From Collinsella ihumii (GTDB taxonomy: Bacteria > Actinomycetota > Coriobacteriia > Coriobacteriales > Coriobacteriaceae): a stretch of DNA of 64,000 nucleotides. The position numbers were made by a program, and so were the translations under genes. The notes under the pieces were generated by a model, which made no database searches, was not told the origin of the DNA, and saw only the letters and a program-made list of their open reading frames with translations. This document shows, piece after piece, positions 26,526-36,257 of this stretch. Numbering within the stretch: position 1 is the first letter of the stretch; each line of letters begins with the position of its first letter. Where the stretch lies: assembly GCF_900046475.1 (NCBI RefSeq), contig NZ_FCOU01000002.1:62001-126000 (forward strand), in the 5' to 3' direction.

Positions 26526-27776
26526 CTACAGCCCAGGGTACAGCGCATGCGCGGCGAGCAGCTCGTCCACGCGGGCACGGACGGCGCGAACGACCTCGTC
26601 GTCTTGCGCATGGAACACCGTGCGCGCAATCAGAGCGCCGATCTCGTGGAACTCCGCCTCGGTGAAACCGCGCGTCGTGGCTGCCGCGGACCCCACGCGG
26701 ATGCCGCTGGTCACGAACGGAGAGCGCGGCTCCCCGGGGATTGCATTCTTGTTGACCGTCAGCCCCGCCCGTTCCAGCACGCGCTCCGCGTCTTTTCCCG
26801 TCACGTCCGCCGGCGTCAGGTCCACCAGGCACAGATGGTTGTCGGTGCCGCCGGACACCAGGCGCAGCCCGCCCTCGGTGAGCCCCTCTCCCATGGCGGC
26901 GCAGTTGGCGACCACGCGGTCGATGTAGACGGCGAACTCCGGACGTAGCGCCTCCCCGAACGCCACGGCCTTGCCCGCAACCACGTGCATGAGCGGTCCG
27001 CCCTGCGTGCCGGGGAACACCGCCTTATCGATGGCGCGCGCAAGCTCCTCGTCATTCGTGAGGATAAACCCTCCGCGCGGCCCGCGCAGCGTCTTGTGGC
27101 TCGTCGAGGTCACGACATCCGCGTACGGCACCGGCGACGGATGCGCGCCGGTCGCGACGAGGCCGGCGATGTGCGCCATGTCGATCATGAGGCGCGCGCC
27201 GACGCTCTTCGCGATCGCGGCCATGCGCTCGAAGTCGATCGTGCGCGGATAGGCACTCGCCCCGCCGACGATCAGCGCAGGGCGCTCGGCATGCGCTAGG
27301 CGCTCGAGCTCGTCGTAATCGATCGTCTCCGTCTCGAGGTTGAGCCCGTAGGGGACGAACCGATACAGGCTGCCCGAGAAGTTGACCGGGCTTCCATGGG
27401 TGAGGTGGCCGCCCTGATCGAGGCTCATGCCGAGCACGGTGTCGCCCGGCTTGATGAGCGCCGTGTACGCCGCCATGTTGGCGTTCGCGCCCGAATGCGG
27501 CTGGACGTTGGCAAAGCGGCAGCCGAACAGCTCGCATGCCCGCGAGCGCGCGAGGTCCTCCACGCGATCGACCTGCTCGCAGCCGCCGTAATACCGGCGC
27601 CCCGGATAACCCTCCGCGTACTTGTTGGTCAGCACGCTGCCGACCGCCTCCATGACGGCAGGGCTGCAGAAGTTCTCCGATGCGATGAGCTCGATGGAGG
27701 TGCGCTGCCGTCCGAGCTCGGCGTCCATCAGGGCTGCGAGCTCGGGATCGGTTGCCTTCAGATGCTCGAGTGCCAT
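26526..27776 (-). CDS. glyA: Serine hydroxymethyltransferase
   Basis: PLP enzyme of 416 aa interconverting serine plus THF with glycine plus 5,10-methylene-THF, feeding one-carbon units to purine and thymidylate synthesis. Seen: [78 protein letters not shown], the PLP lysine in [16 protein letters not shown], and [22 protein letters not shown] precedes ATG 27776. Monocistronic. Confidence 0.98.
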   Translation of the reverse strand: MALEHLKATDPELAALMDAELGRQRTSIELIASENFCSPAVMEAVGSVLTNKYAEGYPGRRYYGGCEQVDRVEDLARSRACELFGCRFANVQPHSGANANMAAYTALIKPGDTVLGMSLDQGGHLTHGSPVNFSGSLYRFVPYGLNLETETIDYDELERLAHAERPALIVGGASAYPRTIDFERMAAIAKSVGARLMIDMAHIAGLVATGAHPSPVPYADVVTSTSHKTLRGPRGGFILTNDEELARAIDKAVFPGTQGGPLMHVVAGKAVAFGEALRPEFAVYIDRVVANCAAMGEGLTEGGLRLVSGGTDNHLCLVDLTPADVTGKDAERVLERAGLTVNKNAIPGEPRSPFVTSGIRVGSAAATTRGFTEAEFHEIGALIARTVFHAQDDEVVRAVRARVDELLAAHALYPGL

Positions 27777-28153
27777 GCGTACCTCCTTGTGCCGTCGCGT
27801 CAGGGGACGCGGGATGCAGAGCAATGTTTTCACCCTACGCCGAGGGGCGTCTATGCGCCAGAGCCAATCGATGGGCGCACCCGAACACTCCGTGCGCGGG
27901 ACGGCGTTCTCGAAAACCTCTGTTAGACCACCGTGGATACGGGGCGCTTCCGTTCCGGCTCGCAGGGGCCGCAGGTGCCGCCGGATGGGTTAAAACGAAC
28001 CCGTCCCCAAGCAGCTCACCGCGATGGGTTGGAACGAACCCATCCCCAAGCAATCCACCCGCCATTCGCACTGACCAAGCGCTTACCATGCTCGCGCGCG
28101 CAGCCGGTATATACTTGCATCAGCATCGAACCCAACGGGAAAGCGAGGCGCCC
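27777..28153. other. 377-bp gene-free stretch upstream of glyA
   Basis: Contains the presumed glyA promoter region, a pair of GGGTT..AACCC hairpins (27984-28050) and, near 28110, TATACTTGC, which may be the -10 region of the next gene. No coding sequence seen. Confidence 0.5.
27984..28050 (+). repeat. Two copies of a GGGTT-AACGAACCC hairpin repeat
   Basis: GATGGGTTAAAACGAACCCG then TCCCCAAGCAG at 27984, and GATGGGTTGGAACGAACCCA then TCCCCAAGCAA at 28023. Each unit forms a hairpin. Related copies: 41632-41655 and, inverted, 46808-46835; a partial copy follows the palindrome at 39665. Confidence 0.75.
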
Positions 28154-29152
28154 ATGAGCCGTCATGATTCCCATATCGACCCATTTAACGCTGGCGAGCC
28201 CGAACTCCCGTGGGAGGCACCCGATGAGGTGCCCGCAGACCAGCTCGACACGGGTCCGCAGAGCGTGGACGGATATCAGAGCCCCGTTAAGCAGCCCGAT
28301 GCCTACGATGCACCCGATAAATCCGAATCATCCGCAAAAACCCGAACCAGACCTGCCAAGAGGCGTCCACAGAAGCCGTGGACCAACCAGAGCCCGCGTC
28401 CCGAGGAGCCCCGATCCCCTCGCAAGAAGCGCGGATGCGGATGCGGCACCGTCATCCTCATCTTCCTCATCATCGACCTTGTCTTTTTCGGCATCGGCTC
28501 CATCCCCATGTGCACCAGCGGGGCCCTGTCGGAGCTGATGGGCGATGATGCGCCGGTGGCATGGGATTCCGAGTTCCTGTCCACCGATGCCGCAGATCCC
28601 GATGATCCCACCGATGACGAAGTCGCCGTCGAGGAGCAGGCGCGCGCCCTGCTCGAGACCATCGCCGCCCCGGACAGCCGCGCCCGCACGCTCATCATGG
28701 AGGACTTCGCCCAGATGTTCCAGCAAACCCTGGGCTACACTCCCTATGACTTCGGCATCGATCCCGGCAGCTATGCCGACTGGGCTCTCACCGACTTCAG
28801 CTATACGATCACGGACGTCTACGCTTTCGATGACAGCGGCGATGAAGCGGACGGCTCGGTGTTCTTTGACGCCACGACGCGCGACACGCGCGGCTTTACC
28901 GACGAGTTCTATATGCGCGTATTCGACTACCTGCAAGAACAGGGCCTGACCGACAGCACGGTTGTCATGCCCAACGACCAGCAGCGCGCCGAGGTCCAAC
29001 GGTTATTCAACGAAACGCTCGCCAGCCACGAGCAGGGGCGCACCGAGACAGAGGTCGCCATGCTCGAGTTCACGCGCGAAGGCGATACATGGCAGGTGAC
29101 CGACGAGAGCTACACGGATACCGCAAGATACCTGTTCTACCTGTATTCGTAA
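28154..29152 (+). CDS. Single-pass membrane protein with exposed C-terminal domain
   Basis: 332 aa. A long hydrophilic, Pro/Asp/Lys-rich cytosolic N-terminus (1-95, ending RSPRKKRGCGCG), one membrane helix (TVILIFLIIDLVFFGIGSI, about 97-115), an acidic linker (DAADPDDPTDDEVAVEE) and an external domain with ARTLIMEDFAQMFQQTLGYTPYDFGIDPGSYADWALTDFSYTI, DEFYMRVFDYLQEQ and a closing WQVTDESYTDTARYLFYLYS. The family is not recognised; the design resembles the zinc-ribbon protein at 13113. Start at ATG 28154; the upstream ribosome site is weak (GCGAGG). Monocistronic. Confidence 0.78.
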   Translation: MSRHDSHIDPFNAGEPELPWEAPDEVPADQLDTGPQSVDGYQSPVKQPDAYDAPDKSESSAKTRTRPAKRRPQKPWTNQSPRPEEPRSPRKKRGCGCGTVILIFLIIDLVFFGIGSIPMCTSGALSELMGDDAPVAWDSEFLSTDAADPDDPTDDEVAVEEQARALLETIAAPDSRARTLIMEDFAQMFQQTLGYTPYDFGIDPGSYADWALTDFSYTITDVYAFDDSGDEADGSVFFDATTRDTRGFTDEFYMRVFDYLQEQGLTDSTVVMPNDQQRAEVQRLFNETLASHEQGRTETEVAMLEFTREGDTWQVTDESYTDTARYLFYLYS

Positions 29153-29368
29153 CGCTTAACGACGCGCTGCGCGAGGGAATCCGCATATCAGGAACGTGTA
29201 AGGGTTGCGCCATCTCCGGGCTGCAGGCCTGGATTCCATATACCGTGAAAGCATCAGATCCGTCGCGATGAAGCCGCCCGTCGATGCTATGGCGCAGCTC
29301 GTCATCGGCCCAACGACGACGGCATCCTTGAGCATCGAGCGGGCACTCGTGCCAAAAAGGAGGATTGT

Positions 29369-29908
29369 ATGCGCGCGCTTGTTGTGTACTGCTCTCAAAC
29401 AGGTTCGGCACAGACCTACGCCGATTGGCTCGCCGAGGATCTTGGCTGCCCGTGCGTGCAGCTCGACCGGCTTGACCGTGACGGAGCCGATGCCGACCTG
29501 ATCGTGCTGTGCACCTGGTTCCACGCCGCCTCGATGAAGGGCTCCAAGCAGTTCAAGGCGTATATGGCCGCCCATCCCGAAAAGCGCTACGGCGTGGTGG
29601 GCGTGGGTGCCACGCCCATGCCGTGCGACGAATGGCCCGAAAGCGAGATCGAGGAGGCGTTCCGCCGCTCCTTCCCCGCCGCGGAATACCCTGATCTCCC
29701 TTGGTGCTACTGCCAGGGCAATTTTCACTTTGAAAAGCTCGGCGCACTCGACAAGATCGCCATGCGCATCTACTTCCGCATGCTCGAAAGCCAGATCAAA
29801 CAGGGCGAGACGCGGCAGGTCACCGCGCTGCAGAGCATGCGCGAGGGTTTCGACGGGTGCGATCGGCGCTATCTAAAGCCGTTCGTCGAACGCCTGAAGA
29901 AGCTCTAA
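29369..29908 (+). CDS. Flavodoxin-family protein
   Basis: FMN-binding flavodoxin-like protein of 179 aa, probably an electron carrier or small reductase in the cytosol. Phosphate-loop sequence MRALVVYCSQTGSAQTYADWLAEDL, the second-strand region DADLIVLCTWFHAASMKGSKQFKAYM and the GVVGVGATPMPCDEWPE strand/loop fit the fold; the C-terminal helix carries EKLGALDKIAMRIYFRMLESQI. The P-loop (SQTGSAQTYA) has the T/S-x-T-G-x-T-x pattern in modified form. AAAAAGGAGGA precedes ATG 29369. The 216-bp upstream gap shows nothing else. A palindromic repeat starts 3 bp after the stop. Confidence 0.85.
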   Translation: MRALVVYCSQTGSAQTYADWLAEDLGCPCVQLDRLDRDGADADLIVLCTWFHAASMKGSKQFKAYMAAHPEKRYGVVGVGATPMPCDEWPESEIEEAFRRSFPAAEYPDLPWCYCQGNFHFEKLGALDKIAMRIYFRMLESQIKQGETRQVTALQSMREGFDGCDRRYLKPFVERLKKL

Positions 29909-29911
29909 CCG

Positions 29912-30012
29912 ATGCAAATGGGGGACGTACCTTCCGCATGCACTTCTGCACGCCGAAGGTACGTCCCCCATTTGCATAAGTGCAAGCCGAAGGTACGTCC
30001 CCCAATTTGCAT
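29912..30012. repeat. GGGGACGTACCTTCCGC palindromic repeats (three units)
   Basis: One forward unit (TGCAAATGGGGGACGTACCT then TCCGCATGCAC) and two inverted units (GCCGAAGGTACGTCCCCCA). It fills the space between the convergent flavodoxin and antiterminator genes and can fold into strong hairpins. Same family at 43966-44288, 46634-46673, 54021-54053 and 54225-54323. Confidence 0.85.
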
Positions 30013-30033
30013 CCGTGGGGATGAGGGCAAGCG

Positions 30034-30894
30034 TTACCTGTGTGAGGCGGCCCGCGACTCCTCGCCGGCGACGCGGGCGATGTGCATGGCGAGATAGCCC
30101 ACCTCGAGCTCGCTCACCGGCGTGCCCATGAGCCGCTCCATCTCGGCGCACACGGCCTCTGCGGCCCGATAGCTGCTGGGCGCGCTCAGCTTGATGGTCT
30201 CGTTCACGTCGATGCTCAGCCGCTCCCCGCGGATGATGCGCGTGACCATGTACTTCACATGCGTCATGAGGCGGTTGTAGTCGTAAGACGACACGTCGAT
30301 GGCGCTGCCGGTGAGCCGTTCCACCGCGCCGATGCACGCGCGCGTGAGCTGTGCGACCTGTATAGCCTGGTCCACATGGCCGTCATCGAGCGACGAGTGC
30401 ACGTGCAGGGCGATAAGCCCCACCTCGTCGTCACCCAGCTCCACGCCCATCCGGTCTGCCAGCTCGGCCACGCCTCGCCGCGCCACCTCGAACTCGCGCG
30501 GGAACAGCGCGCGGATATCCTCGGTGAGCGGGTTGCTGAGCCCTCCGCCCTCGCGAACGCGCGCCACGGCGAAGGCAAGGTGGTCGGCAAGCGGCAGCAG
30601 CATCTTGGGATCCGCCTTGCCGAAGGTGTCGCGCACGTCCTCGTAGATTCCCTCGGCCACGTCGAGCACGACCGGGTCTATCCGGGCGAGCAGGTCGTGC
30701 GCGTCGCCGCGACCGCCGGCAGCCTGCGACAGCAGGTAGCGCTGCGGCTCCACGGCCCCTCCGAAATCCTCCACGCGCTCGCCCGGCTTGCGTCCGAAGC
30801 CGACGCCGCGTCCGACCACCAGGTACTCGCGCGCATCGTCCATATTGAACGCGAGCAATGCGTTGTGGTTGAGCGGTTTGGTGATGCGGTACAT
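30034..30894 (-). CDS. PTS-linked transcription antiterminator, BglG/GlcT family
   Basis: RNA-binding antiterminator of 286 aa. The N-terminal CAT RNA-binding domain (about 1-55: YRITKPLNHNALLAFNMDDAREYLVVGRGVGFGRKPGE) is followed by PRD1 (about 65-170, with LLPLADHLAFAVAR) and PRD2 (about 175-280, with ALHVHSSLDD, SYDYNRLMTHVKYMVTRI and VGYLAMHIAR). PRD histidines are phosphorylated by HPr or an EII, coupling RNA binding to sugar uptake. It lies just downstream of the IICBA permease, whose leader has a matching RAT site at 33373-33401, so that permease is the obvious target. The two genes are 130 bp apart with a hairpin between them, so they may also be transcribed separately. Confidence 0.93.
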   Translation of the reverse strand: MYRITKPLNHNALLAFNMDDAREYLVVGRGVGFGRKPGERVEDFGGAVEPQRYLLSQAAGGRGDAHDLLARIDPVVLDVAEGIYEDVRDTFGKADPKMLLPLADHLAFAVARVREGGGLSNPLTEDIRALFPREFEVARRGVAELADRMGVELGDDEVGLIALHVHSSLDDGHVDQAIQVAQLTRACIGAVERLTGSAIDVSSYDYNRLMTHVKYMVTRIIRGERLSIDVNETIKLSAPSSYRAAEAVCAEMERLMGTPVSELEVGYLAMHIARVAGEESRAASHR

Positions 30895-30907
30895 ACGGCC
30901 GTCTCCT

Positions 30908-30957
30908 TAGGCGAAGCGCTGGTCAATTCGTTGTCGCGCGCGATGCGCCGACCCCGC
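30908..30957 (+). repeat. TAGGGAA-family element (one end)
   Basis: TAGGCGAAGCGCTGGTCAAT then TCGTTGTCGCGCG, matching the consensus. It sits between the antiterminator gene and the permease. Its TAG is not a gene stop. The opposite end is not clear. Confidence 0.5.
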
Positions 30958-30974
30958 CGTCATCCTCAGGCGGC

Positions 30975-31006
30975 GGCATCCCGGCCGCACGGCGCACCGG
31001 GATGCC
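30975..31006 (-). terminator. Hairpin between permease and antiterminator genes
   Basis: GGCATCCCGG / CCGGGATGCC stem 19 bp after the permease stop. No T-run, so possibly a processing or partial termination site. Confidence 0.45.
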
Positions 31007-31024
31007 GAAGGGCCACGCCCCCTG

Positions 31025-33175
<2,151 letters not shown>

Positions 33176-33314
33176 GTGCGCCTCCTTGAGGTCGTGCGCC
33201 CTTGCGGGCGCGGGCTTTTCCGGGCGGGCGCCCGGAAGGTTCATCGCCGGCTCAGGGAGTGCGCGGATGCTGCGGCGTGTCGCGGGCGCGATGCCCGGCT
33301 GGTTCTCGGCATGA

Positions 33315-33381
33315 AAAAAGCACCGACCTGCGACATATCCGCAACGACGCCATGCGCCGCCCATGAGCCGAAGGTTAGTGC
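33315..33381 (-). terminator. Conditional terminator in the permease leader
   Basis: On the minus strand GCACTAACCT (33381-33372) pairs with AGGTCGGTGC (33330-33321), 9 of 10 positions, followed by TTTTTT. The 5' arm lies within the 3' half of the RAT, so RAT folding and terminator folding exclude each other. Confidence 0.8.
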
Positions 33382-33401
33382 CTGCTTGCCAGTTACACGC
33401 C
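33373..33401 (-). promoter_or_regulatory. RAT ribonucleic antiterminator site
   Basis: The 29 nt on the minus strand read GGCGTGTAACTGGCAAGCAG then GCACTAACC. They fit the BglG/LicT/SacT RAT pattern GGxxTGTxACTGxxAAxGCAGGCAxxACC almost throughout. Binding of the antiterminator encoded downstream should stabilise this hairpin and prevent the terminator. Confidence 0.88.
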
Positions 33402-33420
33402 TCGTTATGCGATTCGATGT

Positions 33421-33449
33421 CATTGTGCCGTGCGGACGCGGACTGCCAA
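33421..33449 (-). promoter_or_regulatory. Putative permease promoter
   Basis: TTGGCA (33449-33444), a 17-bp spacer and ACAATG (33426-33421) on the minus strand, placing the transcript start about a dozen bases before the RAT, as is usual for such leaders. Confidence 0.5.
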
Positions 33450-33525
33450 GGCCGTCGCCGGCGAGCGGTCGGTTTTTACGGACGAACGGCATGGGCTTTA
33501 TGAGGGACCTGACGGCGATCTCAGT

Positions 33526-33582
33526 TTTTGCAAAGTCTGCTTGTCTTTTTTTGCAAAGTAGACTATGCTTTTCTTGCAAAGC
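33526..33582 (+). promoter_or_regulatory. Three operator-like direct repeats
   Basis: TTTTGCAAAGT at 33526-33536, TTTTGCAAAGT at 33549-33559 and TCTTGCAAAGC at 33572-33582, each 23 bp apart (about two helical turns) and ending 27 bp before the small ORF. Probably binding sites for the XRE regulator of the cassette. Confidence 0.75.
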
Positions 33583-33608
33583 AAACTTGACATTTGAAAG
33601 AGGTCGCC

Positions 33609-33716
33609 ATGGATATGAACACCGTCGCCGCACTCGCAGCCATCTTCCTGTGCACATGCGGGGCGCTCGCCCGAATCCGAGACGGGCGCCGTCGTGCCTC
33701 CGGCACCCGACGCTAG
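33609..33716 (+). CDS. Small hydrophobic peptide, 35 aa
   Basis: MDMNTVAALAAIFLCTCGALARIRDG: one hydrophobic helix (about 4-21) with two Cys, then a basic Arg-rich tail ending SGTRR. GAAAGAGGT upstream is a good ribosome site. The TAG stop at 33714-33716 is one base from the ATG of the XRE gene, so translation is probably coupled. It may be a small membrane protein or a leader peptide. Confidence 0.6.
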   Translation: MDMNTVAALAAIFLCTCGALARIRDGRRRASGTRR

Positions 33717-33717
33717 C

Positions 33718-33927
33718 ATGCGCACGCGCATCAAGGAGCTGCGCCGCGCAGCCAAGCTCAGCCAGGCGGAACTCGCCGACGCGGTCGGGACTACGCGCCA
33801 GACGATCACATCCATCGAGGTCGGAAAGTACACCGCCTCGCTTCCCCTGGCGTACAAGATCGCCCGGCATTTCGGCCTTTCCATCGAAGAGGTCTTCGAT
33901 TTCTCCGAGATCGACGAGGAACTGTAA
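33718..33927 (+). CDS. XRE-family HTH regulator, 69 aa
   Basis: Compact Cro/CI-type DNA-binding protein consisting of little more than the HTH: MRTRIKELRRAAKLSQAELADAVGTTRQTITSIEVGKYTASLPLAYKIARHFGLSIEEVFDF. It resembles the YozG/PbsX-type short regulators often paired with a membrane protein. ATG 33718 is preferred because it is coupled to the preceding peptide stop and begins the conserved fold. It is followed after 12 bp by a membrane protein gene, so the three form an operon under the repeat operators at 33526-33582; autoregulation is inferred. Confidence 0.9.
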   Translation: MRTRIKELRRAAKLSQAELADAVGTTRQTITSIEVGKYTASLPLAYKIARHFGLSIEEVFDFSEIDEEL

Positions 33928-33939
33928 GGAGCAGCACCC

Positions 33940-34503
33940 ATGAATCCGTTCGAAACGCTTCGCCGAAGTCTATCGTTGTTCGATGAACCGGAAGGGGTAC
34001 CCATGAAACGCACTCTCGAGACCGTGCGCGCCGATGTCCGCCGCCGTCTGCGCCGCGAGACCGCCTCCGCAGCCGTCATCTGCGGCTCCCTGATCGCCCT
34101 CGGCGTGCTCAGCGCCAGCGACAGCCTCCCCGCCCTGCACGACGACATGCGCATCTCGGGGTTCCTCGCCGGCTTTCTGACGGGCCTGTTCGCCGTGGCC
34201 GGCGTCATCACCATCCGTCGGATCGTCGACATGCGCCGCGCGCTGCGCGACGATGCCGCGCTGCGCCGGCTCCATGCCAAGGAGCATGATGAGCTGCAAG
34301 CGCACATGGAGCGGGAGATCGCCCGGACGTTCATCCAGATCATGCCCGCCCTGGCCGTGGTCGCCATCTTCGCCGGCGCGCTCGTGGGCCTCGAGGCCAT
34401 GGCCGCCGTCGCCGCGACGCTCGTGTTCCTCTCGCTCGCCCTGCTCGCGGTGAAGCTGTACGTCAAAGTGGGCTACCGCCACGAGGTCGCCGAGGACGCC
34501 TAG
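33940..34503 (+). CDS. Membrane protein of the XRE cassette, 187 aa
   Basis: Predicted four-helix membrane protein in two hairpins: AAVICGSLIALGVLSASDS and SGFLAGFLTGLFAVAGVITI, then after a charged cytosolic stretch (RRIVDMRRALRDDAALRRLHAKEHDELQAHMERE) IMPALAVVAIFAGALVGLEAM and VAATLVFLSLALLAVKLYV. The RLHAKEHDELQ.HME segment between the hairpins resembles DUF2178-like proteins that accompany short XRE regulators. TAAGGAGCAGC before ATG 33940; a second start at ATG 34003 with GGAAGGGG is possible. Function unknown. Confidence 0.8.
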   Translation: MNPFETLRRSLSLFDEPEGVPMKRTLETVRADVRRRLRRETASAAVICGSLIALGVLSASDSLPALHDDMRISGFLAGFLTGLFAVAGVITIRRIVDMRRALRDDAALRRLHAKEHDELQAHMEREIARTFIQIMPALAVVAIFAGALVGLEAMAAVAATLVFLSLALLAVKLYVKVGYRHEVAEDA

Positions 34504-34548
34504 CGTGCCGTCCGGCTTTGCGATCGAGGCGCCAGGGCGGTGCGCGGC

Positions 34549-35136
34549 CTACACGCCATTTTCAACAAAGCGCACCGTCGAATTATCCCAGTACCCACGG
34601 TAGACCCTGCTCTCAACCCCATCGAGGTTGAGCTGGTACATCCTGAACACGACGGGGATGTCTTTCGGCTGCCATTGCTCCTCATAGGAATATCGGTACC
34701 TCATCCCCACGTTGCGCATGACCCCGCCGCTTCTGGGATTGTTCCTATCATGCGTCGCCGTCACAAACGGCATGCCGTCTCGTTTCACCCGCTCGATGAC
34801 GGCCCGCGCGGCCTCCGTCGCAATCCCCCGATGCCAGAACTCCTTGCGGAGCCCGTAGCCAAGATCATGGTGCTCCTCCATGGAGGCGTTTATATAACCG
34901 ATGGGGCACCCGTCTTCCTTCAGGCATATTGCATAGGCATACGCCTGCGGCAGCGCATACAAGGGGGCGTATCGACCCTCATAGAACGCCTTCGTTTCCT
35001 CGAGGCTCTCAACGGGGTACCACGGCAAGAACCGGTTTGCCTCCTTATCCCGAAGGATCAGGAACAATGCATCGAGATCCCGTTCCGTAAATGCACGCAA
35101 TACCAGACGCCTGGTCTCCAAGGCGGGCGTATTCAT
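34549..35136 (-). CDS. GNAT acetyltransferase, RimJ/RimL type
   Basis: 195 aa. The RimJ/L pattern is clear: LETRRLVLRAFTERDLDALFLIL at the N-terminus, then LKEDGCPIGYINAS, the acetyl-CoA-binding strand and helix DLGYGLRKEFWHRGIATEAARAVIERV, and FVTATHDRNNPRSGGVMRNVGMRYRY with the N..S..V..K/R.G motif. It acetylates protein N-termini or small amines; substrate unknown. GGGAG lies 6 bases before ATG 35136, which is preferred to the ATG at 35142. Stands alone. Confidence 0.92.
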   Translation of the reverse strand: MNTPALETRRLVLRAFTERDLDALFLILRDKEANRFLPWYPVESLEETKAFYEGRYAPLYALPQAYAYAICLKEDGCPIGYINASMEEHHDLGYGLRKEFWHRGIATEAARAVIERVKRDGMPFVTATHDRNNPRSGGVMRNVGMRYRYSYEEQWQPKDIPVVFRMYQLNLDGVESRVYRGYWDNSTVRFVENGV

Positions 35137-35307
35137 CCACATCTCCCTTAGCCGACACATGCACGCTCATGCCCTTTCTCCCATCATAGCGCCGGACCGT
35201 TTCGCGCTCTCAGCTTTGGCGAGCCTCTCGCCATGCCCGTCCCCGCCGCAAGGGGCAGCTTGGGGCGCATGGGGACGCGCTCAAAGTCCTCAACAAAACA
35301 CCAGCTC

Positions 35308-35341
35308 AGAACCCCTGACAAGAACTCTTGTCAGGGGTTCT
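35308..35341. repeat. Perfect 15-bp palindrome with 4-base loop
   Basis: AGAACCCCTGACAAG, AACT, CTTGTCAGGGGTTCT. No T-run. It lies in the 309-bp gene-free stretch (35137-35445) between the divergent acetyltransferase and the next XRE gene; the rest of that stretch shows nothing clear. Confidence 0.75.
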
Positions 35342-35445
35342 GCCGTCAGCCGGGCGCCTGTCGGGAACCTTTGATGGTAAAGTGGGACGCGCCGTGCCAC
35401 CCTGCGAGGTGAAGGACGGGCACGCGAGGACCCGAAAGGAGGGAC

Positions 35446-36087
35446 ATGATGGACACGATGCAGATCGGGGCGCAGATCAAGCGACACCGCGGCGAGCTCG
35501 GCCTGTCGCAAGACGGCCTTGCTGCCAAGGTCTACGTCTCGCGCCAGACGATCTCGTCATGGGAGACGGGCAAGACCTATCCCGATGTGCAAAGCCTCCT
35601 CATGCTCTCCGAGCTCTTCGGCGTGACCGTCGACGACCTCGTGAAGGGAGACCTGGAAACCATGAACAAGGCTATCGACTCCGACATCATCTTGATGAAG
35701 CGCTTGAGTATCGCCGTCCTCGGCTTCTTGCTGCTGATGCTCGCATGCCTCATTTGGCTGAGCGTGCAGATGATCGCGTGGGACTGGACCTTTGCGCAGA
35801 CGATGCCCACCGCCCTGCTCGCACTTTCCATGTGGGGCATCGCTATGTTCTTCGCCGTCTGGACGGAGCGGATCAAGAAGGACCGAGACCTGATCACCTA
35901 TCGGGAGATCAAAGACTTCCTGGCGGGCCGCACGGTCGACCGCAGCACGGAGCGCGGCCGGCGCGAGCGCATGATCCCGGGCTGGATGAAGATCGTCCGC
36001 ACCGTGGGCCTCACGCTGCTCGCAGCCGCTATCGGAGCGTTCTTTGGATACGGCGGCGCGGCGCTTGTGGACCACCTGATGGGATAG
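35446..36087 (+). CDS. XRE-family HTH protein with membrane domain
   Basis: 213 aa. N-terminal HTH (about 5-62): GAQIKRHRGELGLSQDGLAAKVYVSRQTISSWETGKTYPDVQSLLMLSELFGVTVDDLVKGD. C-terminal three membrane helices: SIAVLGFLLLMLACLIWLSVQM, ALLALSMWGIAMFFAVWTE and VGLTLLAAAIGAFFGYGGAAL. Such HTH-membrane fusions are common in Firmicutes and Coriobacteria and may tether the regulator to the membrane or sense envelope state. AAAGGAGGG precedes the ATGs at 35446/35449. No obvious target gene; the next gene is another of the same design. Confidence 0.9.
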   Translation: MMDTMQIGAQIKRHRGELGLSQDGLAAKVYVSRQTISSWETGKTYPDVQSLLMLSELFGVTVDDLVKGDLETMNKAIDSDIILMKRLSIAVLGFLLLMLACLIWLSVQMIAWDWTFAQTMPTALLALSMWGIAMFFAVWTERIKKDRDLITYREIKDFLAGRTVDRSTERGRRERMIPGWMKIVRTVGLTLLAAAIGAFFGYGGAALVDHLMG

Positions 36088-36257
36088 GGCGCCGCGACGG
36101 ATCTTTCGCCTTCCGGCAGGCCAGAGCTCGAACCCATCCGCCTTATGCCTGCGCCACGCTGGGCGCAACCACCGGTTGACACCTCTTGAGGGCCGAGCCG
36201 GCCGAAACTCGCTGCAGCCCGGTACAATCGGGATGACCCCGGCCAAGGGAGGCACCT

